Positions 39,409 through 50,154 of a DNA stretch of 64,000 nt are shown here, piece by piece. The notes beneath the pieces were generated by a model that worked only from the letters and a program-made list of their open reading frames with translations, was not told the DNA's origin and did no database searches. The DNA lies in contig HG738137.1 in assembly GCA_000499405.2 (NCBI GenBank), positions 16,169,601 to 16,233,600 on the forward strand. The letters run 5' to 3'. The position numbers and the translations under genes were made by a program. The stretch's first letter is position 1. The number at the start of each line of letters is the position of its first letter. This stretch comes from Onchocerca volvulus. Lineage: Eukaryota; Nematoda; Chromadorea; Rhabditida; Onchocercidae.

Positions 39409-40854
39409 TTTCGATTAGGGCGGACAAGGACCTTTCTTATGCTTTAAAGTTGTTTACTACATATGAACCCTAGTACAATTTGCAGCATATCAACTTATAG
39501 TACAAAGAGAAATAATTTACAACAAACACATCATCATGGCACAACACAATTTATAATTTGTTAATTATATCGTAAAGATCAAAATTTGAATATACAAAGA
39601 TATTTTCATAATACAAATTTTTGATTACCTGAGAACACATCTATATTGCAAAAAATATTTCGGTTTTTCTGACAATAAGGCGTGAAAAAATTGTTAGCAG
39701 CATTAATAATTTACGCATGTTACACAAGACATAATGAACAATAAATAAAAAGAATTCAAATTTAATGGAAAATTAGAATAATAAATATTTATATTTTTTT
39801 TTATATTTTATGAATTTTTAACGCTTGCATGATTATTCGGCAAACATTTGCAGAATGTTATTATAAGTATGAAATTTCGATTGGAAATCATATTTGTTCC
39901 TATAGTTGTTTATAAGAAACGTCATTTATGAAATTCCATTTATTAACTCATGTCAGTTGATCGATAAACTTTATCTATTCACTCCATGTCTATCAATTTT
40001 TCTCTTTCTGTTCTTTTTTTTTTTCTTCTTAACATTGGTTTGCATTGAAAAATATCTTATCTATTTACCTACTAACGTTTATCACTTTAATTATCCTTTT
40101 CCTTCTTTCCTTTCTTTTTAGAATGTCATCTTCAATATTTTTTTGCAATTTAACGGTTAATTTTCTAATTTTATTTTCTTGTTTTTCTACCATTTAAAAT
40201 CTTTAAAAACCGAAAGTTTTTGATTTATTTCAGTTTTTTTTTTTTTTTTTTTCTTCTTTTTCCTCATGTTATAGTATATTTTGAATGAGAGAAAAATTGA
40301 ATCAATCAATCAGTCGATTATTTTACTTTCAGTTCTTCTATCTGATTGATTTTTAAACTAATGAATAATTCGAGAAGTATACTCATTCTTAAAATATTTA
40401 GCAGTAAGTGAACTTTTGTTACTAAGTCATTCTTTTTTTCTTCATTTCGCGTACAATTATTTTCTTTCCTCTTTTTTTTTTTTTTTTTTTCTGTGAATTT
40501 TAAATTCGTTTTGAATTCTACTCGATCACGGATGTGCCATTTAAAATGAATCATTACACTATACAATTGCTGAGTAGTTACACCTATCAAACATTGTAAA
40601 ATTTTGCGAATTTTGTGAGATTTATCTTGTAGCTCTCATCATGTCATCCAATTTATTGTACATTTTTTAATCCGATTTAATCGAAACATTTTTTTGTGTG
40701 GAAGAGATTTGTTGAATTTGTTGAAATGATTTTTTGAATTCTTGAACAAATCATTTTAGGATTAATATAACTTTTCAACAATTTTTGAATATTTTTTTTG
40801 CCAATGAATTTCATTTTAAACATATTTTGTCATTAAGCATTAATTAATAGTATC

Positions 40855-40863
40855 GTGTTGCAG
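40855..40863 (+). promoter_or_regulatory. Candidate trans-splice acceptor of QSOX
   Basis: GTGTTGCAG ends 36 bases before the QSOX start codon, and no coding exon is needed upstream. It could take SL1 or be the end of a 5' UTR intron. Confidence 0.4.
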
Positions 40864-40899
40864 AATTTTAGAATTTACGATATTGAATTAATAATAATA

Positions 40900-43800
40900 A
40901 TGAATAAGTACAAATGGTTATCATTTATCATCATTTCGATATTATTAGTTGGACGGGTAACGATTGCGGAAGAGGAAGATGATGAACCGGTACCATCATC
41001 TTTATATGGTCCTAATGATCATATAACCATATTGCACAGTAATAATTTCAACAAGAAAATATACAATCAAGTAATTAATTTTGTCTTGAAATTACACAAA
41101 TAGAATTTTTCCAGTCAAACAAAATTAACTTTTTAATTGCAAATAGGTAATGAAGAGTTGAAATAACATTGAAACGAAATGTTTCAACGATTTTTCATCG
41201 TCTTACGAGCAAAAAATTTTCATATTATCAAGAAAAACTGGAAATGATCAATAATTTGTAAATCAGTAAAAATCAATGATGTATATTTTGTATATTTGAT
41301 TCCAAATTATATCGGCTGTTTAACCGATAATATTATTATTATTATATCATTTATTGCTCCTTCCAATCACTTTGTTATCATATCATTTTATTATTTCAGT
41401 TTGTTATTGTTTATCAGTGTAATATTCAATATAAATTCAACTACATTGAGTATTTCAAATGAGATAAATGTCTTGAAATTGTAATTTAAGTGCAAAATTT
41501 ATGTTTTAGAGAAAGGTTTTTTTTGTGGAATTTTTCGCGAGTTGGTGCGGTTCTTGTATTGGATATGCTGAAACATACAAACAGCTTGCAAAGTAAGCAG
41601 AAGTTTTATTTGTTTTTGAATGTTAATCAAATTTATTGAGTTTTTCTCTTCATGAAATGCTATTTTGAGAGGAAAGACAAGAGAAAGAGGGCAATAGTAA
41701 AGGGAATTTTTAAAATGCATTTTCTTTTAGAATAAATAGAATTAAAAAATCATTATATAGAATTATTTGGCTTATATAAGAATTTACTTATTTTCCTAAA
41801 AAAATAAGAGAAAAGGAATGGAAAAGATTCTTGAATTGATCATTTTCCTTTTTTTTTTCTTTTTCTTAAATTCTTTTTTTCTAGTTTTAATTACCAAGCA
41901 AATAATTCACTGAATCCTGTTTAAGATTTTAAATTAGAATTCCGAGATCAATGACAATCTTGCAAAAATCCGTTTTAAATAACTTCCCTTACTTATGATT
42001 AATTGTAAATAATTCGTAAATTGATGAGGAATATTGCTTTAGTAATTTCTAATTCGTATATTAGATTATAAAATGCGAACACTGAATTTTTCGACGACGA
42101 ATCATAATATTTGATAGAATTATATTGAATGTGGCCCTATAATTTTATCACTTCTTATCTAATTTTCTTTCATTTTTTTGTAGCAAAAAAGTCTAGCTTA
42201 CTTTTTTTAGACTTCTAAAATTTAGTCAACTATCAGATTATCAAAACTTTTATACAATACATATGATGATTCGTTTAGGCAAAAGATTTTTTTTTTTGAC
42301 AATTTTATATAAAAACTTGCTGGAGAGCACTCTTTTTTGGTGTGTTTTATTGGCATATGTTATCATTAGTAAAATAATAATTTACTTATATATGTTGAAT
42401 ATTTTGCAGACAATTGCTAAAATGGAAGCATATTGTTGAAATTGCAGCTGTGGATTGTGCTGATAGTCAAAATTTACAATTATGTCGAGAACATAATGTG
42501 GAAGCTTTTCCAACTCTCAAAGTAATACTTCTTTTTTTTTAAATTATTTTCAAAAATTTGTCAAATTTAAAGTGAAATCATTTATTCATTTTTTTTTCTA
42601 AATAAATTTCTTTTAATATCATTTAATCTATTTCCTTTCCTTAATTTGGTTTAATTTTATTTCACTAATATCTTCAAATTTCTTTAAATTTAGATAATGC
42701 TTAAATTAAGTTTTTATGAATTTATGGAATTATTCCGCATAAACTTCTAACAAATATTATGTAGAAACATGTCTCGGCTTTTGATTTCGGTAGTGCTAGT
42801 TTTGTTAAATTAGATGAAGCAAATATCATATCAGTTTCTTGGGAAAGCTTATTGTTTGTTTTTTCATTGTGTTATTATTATCATTAGTTATATGCACTAT
42901 TTTCGTCGCTATCACTTTCTTACATCTGAATGATAAGTGATACTTAAATTATTGGCAAAACAAATTATATTTTTCTATTGTAATTTCATAATCTCTTGTA
43001 AACATGAAAAATGTATAATTTATCCTTCCAAATATATTGTTATTATTTATATTCAATGAAATTTCAGTTTTTTTTTTTCAGTATTTCAAATATATGTCAG
43101 CGAATGCAAATGATGGTATCGAATATCGAGGAAATGCGCATAACTTAAACGGTGTACCTTTGGATATTGCCGGATTTGTATATAATGATTGGGTATATCA
43201 AAAACCTGTGGAATGGCCAAGTTTTCAAACTAGTGATAAGTATGTCTTATTAATTTTCCATCTTTATGATAATATCATTTTTGATCGATTTCAGATTTCA
43301 ATTTATGTTACACATATGAAAGTGCTATTTTCAATGATATCTTGATTTGTGTGTCATTCAGTTAAATCTAGCAAATTAAAATATCATTTTGCATAAGACA
43401 TAGAAGAGATTTATTGAAGATATACCTTTTGCTAGTAAGAAATACGAACTTTTTGAATTTGTTTTAAAATTATTGAAAGTGCTATTTTATTTATAGAATT
43501 TATCTTAAGAAATTGTTTTCAATTTTTCAGTTATGTTAGGCTTGAAGATATTTTACCGACAATACCATCTGTTACTTCGTTATTAGCTGTGATCGTTGAA
43601 AATAATCCTGCTAAAGTAGCTTGGGCAGTAAGCGATGCTTTTTAAATTTTACAATTCTATTTATAATGCCAATAATGAATATTTTATATTATGATTCGCT
43701 TTGAAATGATGTTTATTAAAAACTGCTTAAATCTTTTTCATTACTTTTTTTATATTACATTCATTAGGTAAGTAAATCATTGAGAAATATAAAATTGATA

Positions 43801-46800
43801 TATAACGATAATTAGTTAAACAAATCTTTTTATTGTTTGCTCACGTTAATTGCTTTTTTTTCCAACTTTGTTTATTTATGATTTAAAAAAATATAAATAT
43901 ATAAATTTTTTGATGTATTTTCGATTCATTTATATTTTTTTTTTGTATAGGAAATGATAGCATTTGCAAATGATAGACGAATTCATATAGTGCAAATACA
44001 ACATAATAATCCAATAGCTCAACAATTTGGTATTATTGGAACATCAGAAAGTTCTCGATTGTTAATTCTAAAGAAGGATCAATTAACTCCGCTTTATATC
44101 TCTAAGTAAAAATTTGTTTTACTTTTCTTCTATGTATATTATCTTTTCGAACAAAAAATTAAGTTGTTTAAATTTTGATAGTTTAATTGAGAAATGGAAA
44201 TTGTGAAGAATATTTATTTAAAACGACGATTGTACTAAAGAATGCTATTTATTATTCTATCGTATTATTTAATCTTATAATTTGATTGTAAAGAAAGGAT
44301 TTTATTTATTTTTCCAGGGAACATGATACTTGGCTTCAGATGCAAGATAAGATTAATGAATATATTGCACAATTTCCTGTGATAGATGCATCTGAATCAA
44401 ATAAGGTATTTTATATCTCATCATTTCTTCTTCCTTCTTCTCCTTTTTGATTTATTGATTATTCTTAGATTATTTGAAATATTTATCGATCAATCAGCTG
44501 ATCATTGCATATGATGGGAAGAAAAATTACTTTTTGATATAATTAGAGAATTTATACCGTAATTTTCGAATTGTTAGATTTTAATTTTCACGTAGAGTTC
44601 GTTATCGATGTTGCAACATATGAAGATATGCCATATATGCATCTAATAGGATTCGCATTCTTACGTGATTTCTGATGATTTCCATGAAATATATTTAAAG
44701 TAGAAATTGAAATTGAATAACCCGAAAATTATTTGAAATATTACTCAAATGTTACATTTTATCTGAAGATGCGTCATTCTTGAGAAAATAGTTCAAAATT
44801 AAATAATGTGATTTCATAATAAAAATGGGTATAATTTTCGGACTTTTAAAATTATTGGCTGAATTTAAATTTCAATCAGTTTAGGATGGAGTATTACATG
44901 AGAAATCCGATGTGAACGTGCCGGTTACTTGGAGTCAATTTGAAGTATGTTTTCCATTTATCGTTTTTTGTTGCGGAATTGAAACTAAGCATGCAATTTC
45001 TCGAGACTTATCGTTCAATATGAATTATTTAAGGTACAAATGATGGATATCATAACTGCTCTTCGTCATATGTTATTGGCTGAAATACCGAGGAAGTCTG
45101 TGATTAAAGGTGAAAATCTTAGAGCATTAAAATTATGGGTTCATGCGATGAAAAAAGTAAGTTTATTTTCATTAATTTATCATAATTTAGTATCTAGTTT
45201 GTTAAATATAAGATATTTTTTTGTTTTCTATTTGTCAATTCTGACTATTGTGATCATGGTTTAATCGAAATTAATAAATCAAGAAGAGACATTTTTCTCA
45301 TTTTCTAGCATATTTTCCAAAAATCATAATTATTTCAGTATGTACCGGGTACAATTCCTATACGAAAATTGTTGTATAGGTTGAATCAGTGGATTAATAA
45401 TATATCAACTGAACTTACTTCTGAACAATGGACACATCGAATAAAGACTATTCAGGTAATTAATCTAATTATAATGTATCAAATCTCCTTTATGACATAT
45501 TTTATGTCAAAATATTGTTTGCACTGAAGTATTGAATAGGACATGTTAAAGAACTGTTATTCAAATGGTAAATCTTCATCATCCTATTTGTAATTCTTTT
45601 GTCTTTTACATTCATGCTAAGATTGACTACAAATTCACCGTCAAAATGATATGTTATTATTTATTTCTATTCATGTTTATGATATTATCATTTTAAAAAG
45701 TTTTTTCTCGCATGTTTTAAAAAGTCTATAATAAATATGATAAACATTGACCAATGCAACAAGCAAAATTAACAACTGGCTTTGGTATTTAAATTTTGAT
45801 AAGTGATATAAAAATCAATTTATATAGGCTATAGATAGATAATATAATGTTAAAATGAACAGTTTTCCCTCATTCTTCTCTTACTGTTAACAAAATCAAT
45901 GATTTATATTTATGATTAACTTCCTTTTCTGAAATTCATTATGCGATTTCATTTTAGGATCAATTAGGTCAACCGCTTCCAAGTGCAAGCAATTATATGG
46001 CTTGTCGTGGATCAAAAGCTCATTTTCGAGGATTTCCTTGTGGTATATGGACTCTAATACATGCGATGAGTGTTCAAGCATATCAAATTGAGAAAGACAG
46101 TAAGTATTTTAGCTCATTTAGTTAACAATTAGCAAGTTGTTAAATAGTTTTAAAAAGATAACATATGTCGCCGAACTTCTTAATCGTGACAATAATAAGA
46201 GTTCTTGTTTTATCGTGTTGTTATCGAATGTATAGCGGTATCTCAAACTTGGGTAATTAAACCTTTATTACAGAAATTTAGATAACACAATAACATACGA
46301 ACATTACAAATCAATTATATCAACATAACAATTTAAATGACGATTCGTTAATATAAGAAAAGAGGATAAAGATATCATTCAGAAGAAATTTAAAAAAAAA
46401 AAACCCAGACGGTGGAACCAACCGTCTCCTTGTTAGCTTCCTTTAAAAAATGATGCACAAAGGCATCTTTGTAACATGAAAATCTTTTCTTTGTTAGCGC
46501 TTGAGATAGCGCTTTTATGGTATAATTTACAACAGTATGAAACAAAGATTAATGCTTTTAACACAATCATATGGCAAGCTTAAGCAACTCAACAAAGCCA
46601 TAAAACTAAGCCATTTAAGTTGAAACAAAGAGATGAATTTCTTGCAACCATCAACGGTTACAATTTGCTTGTTTTAAAACAAAGAAATCACTTTTGTATG
46701 ATCTTTCTCGCTTCTTTCAGCGACAATATATATGTATATATATATGCGAATCTAAATGAGAAAAGTTTCATTTCCAAAATAATTTTTGCGNTTTTTTTTT

Positions 46801-49544
46801 TCTTTTTTACAACCATCAACGGTTACACATTATTCTTTTAAAACAAAGTAATCAAATTTGTCTGGTCTTCCTCGCTCATTTCAGCGACAACATATAAAGA
46901 ACTTTGGGATGTTTGTCTTCATTATATGTCACTCGATGAATATCATTAATATTCTTTGTTTTTCATGATTTTAAATTTTTAAAGGGAAAATTACTCGATC
47001 AATATTATCAATATTCCTTGTTTTTCATGATTTTAAATTTTTAAAGGGAAAATTAAACAGATATATGGGAATGTTAGGAGGAAAAGTTTAAGTTTTTTCA
47101 AATTCTAAAATGACTTGAAGATTCCTGGGAAGTGATTTTTTAAATGACTGATCAGAATTGTTAGAATTGAATTTTAGTAATGCTTTGATAGCAATTCCAT
47201 TTCCAGATGAAAGTATAGTAATGACTTTATTGGGTTTCGCACTCAACTTTTCTTTTTCTTTGAATTATGGTAAATGTACAGTATGTTGTATTTTTAAGTA
47301 AGAAAAAATGTTCATTCAAAACAAGCAAAAAACAAAAGTAGATCATTAGCTCGAATGACCTAGTGTGATATAACTTTGAAAAATAATTGTGTGTGTGTGT
47401 TTTTTTTTTTTTTTTTTGATAAAAATATGACTCATTAATTATAGATCCGAATTTCAATGCTAACAACGATCTGATTGAGCCATTCCATCAATTTATATGG
47501 CATTTCTTCACTTGTTCTGAATGTGCGACTCATTTCCATGAAGGAATTTTGAAACGAAATATGACTGCCGTTGTCACTCCAGGTAAATAAATTTAAAAAA
47601 CGAAAAAAAAAACAGAAAAAATATGAATGAATTTCGGAAGTTAACAGAAATAGGTGAATATATAAATAACCAATTTGTTCAAGTTTTAATATGCTGTATT
47701 GAATGAAACTTTGATTAAACACTTCGCCTTGGCTAAATTATATTGATTCTTTCTCTAAATAATATTCAAATTGATAGACTTTTTTTTTTTTCTGTATGTT
47801 AATGAATTTCATTTTTTTTCTCTATTTTAATTACTGTTTTTTAGACTAATCTAATTCAAACCCTCACATTAATTAATTAGGTGTTGTAAGTTAGTCAATT
47901 TGATTTTTTACAATTTAATGAATAATATTAAGTTGCAAATTGTAATTGTCAGTGTTAATCTTATATTACTGTTAACTTTTTAATTTATCTGTAAATTTGT
48001 TTCAATGTTATACAAAGTATAACTGAGCAACAGATATTTGTATATTTAGCGGATGGTGTAAAATGGTTATGGATGACACATAATATTGTCAACAAATTTC
48101 TCGCTCGAACACCATCAGATGATCCAGCCTTCCCAAAACAACAATTTCCACCAGCTTCGTTATGTCCAACATGTAGGAAGCAAAATGGAGAATTTGACGA
48201 AGAAGCTGTACTGAATTTCATGATCACCTATTATAGTAACTTGAGGATCGATGGTCTTAAAGTAAATCATATTAAATTTCAAATTATTTTATCAATTAAA
48301 TAATGGACAGCTTTCTGAAATTTGATTTTATTCTTACTTGTTTTTTTTTTTTTTGGGGGGGGGGGGGAAGAGAAGATGGAGATATTTTTCAAATATTTTA
48401 ATTTAAATTTTGAGATTCCTTAAATTGGACTTGAAATTGTTTTAAATTTGTGAACTGTTGGATTAATTTCAGTCTATGCCTGGTTACAAAGTGAGTGATT
48501 TTGAAAATGGCAGATTGGTACAGACTGAAACGAAGCATTTGAATCCAAAATTCCAAATTGGTGCATTCAGTGTTGACGGCGCAGAAGAAGCTGATCAAAA
48601 AAATAACAATCATGAATTCGATTTAATTAACAGTGGAGCATACGGTAAGTATTGTCGCGGTCATGGCATTAAGTTTAAATAATAGAGTCCTAAAGAGAAA
48701 AAAGTGTAGTGAATTTAAACTTCTCAAAAATTATTCATTATGTAAATTAATTAATCATTAAGCAATTAAGTACGAAAGATCTCCAATCAATTGAAATAAT
48801 TCTTTCATCGATCAACAGAACGAGCCATACGTGGCTATCGTAAAGGAATTTTCATGATATCAAATGCTGAATCAACTCATTTAATGAAATTAAATATTTG
48901 AGACCAATATGCTTTTGGTATATTATTTTTCGGATCGTTCCTCTTATCCGTCAAATACAGGCGGTAATTTCTTCTTGAGGTACTTAAAGTTTCCGGAATA
49001 TATGTCTCATATAACTTTCGTTATTCAATTACCATAATAAAATGTTCAAGTCGAATAGCATGAAAGAAATGATGATTGCTTGGGCTTCGAATACAATAAA
49101 TGATAATCTCGATAATACCGAGATTCGGCCATATATTGAACAGAATTACGCTAAACAATAGCCTAGTAGCCTAAACATTTTGGCCAATTGGATATGTTAT
49201 TTCTACCTCATAATTATTACATCTTTTTTCTAGTTAGCTGATAAAGCATAAAAATACATTCCAATGGAAGTAAGAGTAATTTTGTTATTTTTTTTTTCTA
49301 AACTGATCAATATAGTTATCTGTTTTCGGGCGCGTATTAGCAAGCCTTTTTGAACTTATCATATGTTCTTTTTTTTTCTTCTTTTGTAGGCCGTAGGTAT
49401 TATGATGGATCACCAATGAAGCGATCATTTTCTGTGTTATGGCTATCGATTATTGCTGTGGTGGTTCTTTTCATCTATATGAAATACCGGCGAAATCGTT
49501 TTAAAATCTGGAAGACTTTTTGTTATAACGATTACAAGCTGTGA
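40900..49544 (+). CDS. QSOX: Quiescin sulfhydryl oxidase (QSOX), membrane-anchored form
   Basis: Role (known): FAD enzyme of the secretory pathway that makes disulfides in client proteins and passes electrons to oxygen. Seen: 15 exons, 660 residues. A signal peptide (LSFIIISILLVG) is followed by a thioredoxin domain with EFFASWCGSC and FPTLK, a second decayed thioredoxin fold and a helical region. The Erv/ALR domain holds RGFPCGIWTLIHA, the FAD-proximal CSEC and the CPTC pair. A single C-terminal membrane segment (WLSIIAVVVLFIYM) has a basic flank. All three CxxC pairs are intact. Exons: 40900-41070, 41510-41592, 42410-42521, 43082-43239, 43531-43627, 43951-44105, 44318-44405, 44885-44944, 45034-45156, 45339-45455, 45958-46099, 47445-47582, 48050-48261, 48473-48644, 49390-49544. 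Every junction keeps phase. Confidence 0.95.
46242..46263 (-). other. Exact 22-nt SL1 spliced-leader sequence inside the LTR
   Basis: Read on the minus strand, these 22 bases equal the conserved nematode SL1 leader (GGTTTAATTACCC...TTTGAG). The next bases are ATACCG, not the GTAAAC-like donor of an SL RNA gene, so this is not an SL RNA gene. AATAAA abuts it on the 5' side (46269-46264), and the LTR end lies 98 nt from the first base of the leader. It looks like the junction of a trans-spliced RNA fixed in DNA, or an R region that begins with SL1. Confidence 0.85.
46791..46791. other. Single ambiguous base (N)
   Basis: One N precedes a run of T inside the LTR, next to the duplicated tail. It marks a base-calling or assembly uncertainty at a homopolymer, not a biological feature. 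Confidence 0.95.
46931..47054. repeat. Two-copy tandem repeat, 62-bp period, beside the LTR
   Basis: The unit ACTCGAT...TTTTTCATGATTTTAAATTT...AAAGGGAAAATT occurs at 46931-46992 and 46993-47054. It starts 36 bp outside the LTR's target duplication, so it is host DNA. Confidence 0.75.
48345..48367. repeat. Poly(T)-poly(G) tract
   Basis: About 14 T are followed by 13 G in the QSOX intron between exons 13 and 14. A shorter T10-G7 tract occurs in an xpg-1 intron at 25931-25947. Uninterrupted G runs are rare in this AT-rich DNA and can form quadruplex structures. Confidence 0.8.
48819..48901 (+). CDS. QSOX: Alternative last exon of QSOX (soluble isoform)
   Basis: The segment follows an acceptor (ATCGATCAACAG) and, joined in the same phase to exon 14 (ends 48644), reads 28 codons (ERAIRGYRKG...MKLNI) to a TGA. 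AATAAA follows at 49036. Using this exon instead of 49390-49544 removes the transmembrane segment and would give a secreted enzyme with all catalytic domains. Vertebrate QSOX1 is known to make both membrane-bound and secreted forms by alternative splicing. Here the isoform is inferred from splice logic alone. Confidence 0.5.
49036..49041 (+). terminator. Poly(A) signal AATAAA after the QSOX alternative exon
   Basis: AATAAA lies 135 bp after the alternative stop codon and before the long-form last exon, as a terminal-exon isoform requires. Confidence 0.45.
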
Positions 49545-50148
49545 TTTTTCACTTCGATTCAGTGCCGTTATTCTAAAAAATCGCGAAAGTGAGGGTTCAG
49601 TGAGAAGTGATAATTTCAAATAAGATAGAAGTTGTAAGCAAGCGATAGCTTTGTATTAATTATGAAATGATGAAGGAACTTTTAGTTGAAATCTTGAATA
49701 GCATAGTTCAATAGATTTTATGAAATTTATTGCTAGGTATTTTTAAGTTTAAAATATCATCTACTCTTTTAATGTAAATGAACAGTTTAGGATTTATGTG
49801 AAATTTATTTGATTCATCTACCAATCTTTTTTTTTCTCTTTTTTTTTTTTGCATATCCATCATCATTAGTCACTGAAATTGAAGACAAGATTTTATTATT
49901 TCACAGAATGATATGTTTTGTCATTTATTCCATTCTTAGAAAAAAAGATTACCTGAAATTCGGGTATCAGTAGTACTAATATTACTCAGATATTTAGTGC
50001 GAAACATTTTCTGATTATGATTTAATTGATTTGATATACGCTTTAACTTCTAATTTTATTCATCCCATTATGGAAATATTCTGATGCAAGTGATCAGAGA
50101 GGTAAGATATGTCATTCTGTAGTAGTAGTATTAAAAATTTTAGTAAAC

Positions 50149-50154
50149 AATAAA
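50149..50154 (+). terminator. Candidate poly(A) signal of QSOX long form
   Basis: AATAAA about 600 bp after the stop codon at 49544; no closer canonical hexamer was noticed. Confidence 0.4.

Larger units (their letters stand above)
30652..40899. other. 10.2 kb region without a supported gene
   Basis: The DNA is very AT-rich, with many A or T runs of 10-30 bases (about 30 A at 32310-32332), a GA run near 34847 and a TG-rich patch near 34510-34565. Short frames in it are Phe/Ile/Lys-rich and lack family motifs or spliceable neighbours. The xpg-1 3' UTR lies at its left end (an ATTAAA at 31056 is a weak poly(A) candidate) and the QSOX promoter at its right end. Four small tandem repeats between 35.9 and 39.4 kb are listed separately. 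Confidence 0.6.
46166..46889. mobile_element. Solo LTR of a retrotransposon in QSOX intron 11
   Basis: The element starts TGTCGCCG and ends CAGCGACA, so its tips form the inverted repeat TGTCGC/GCGACA. It is flanked on both sides by the 5-bp direct repeat ACATA (46161-46165 and 46890-46894), the target-site duplication of an integration event. It has no internal coding region, primer-binding site or second LTR, as expected after recombination between two LTRs. Its 80-bp tail, from CAACCATCAACGGTTA to CAGCGACA, is present twice (46645-46725 and 46810-46889). Several perfect hairpins occur near 46408-46515. The TG...CA ends and 5-bp duplication fit BEL/Pao or Gypsy elements; the family is not decided. 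Confidence 0.8.

Noticed and set aside
46242..46263. SL RNA gene on the minus strand
   Set aside because: The leader is followed by ATACCG rather than a GT donor, and no Sm site or SL RNA body follows. It lies inside an LTR.
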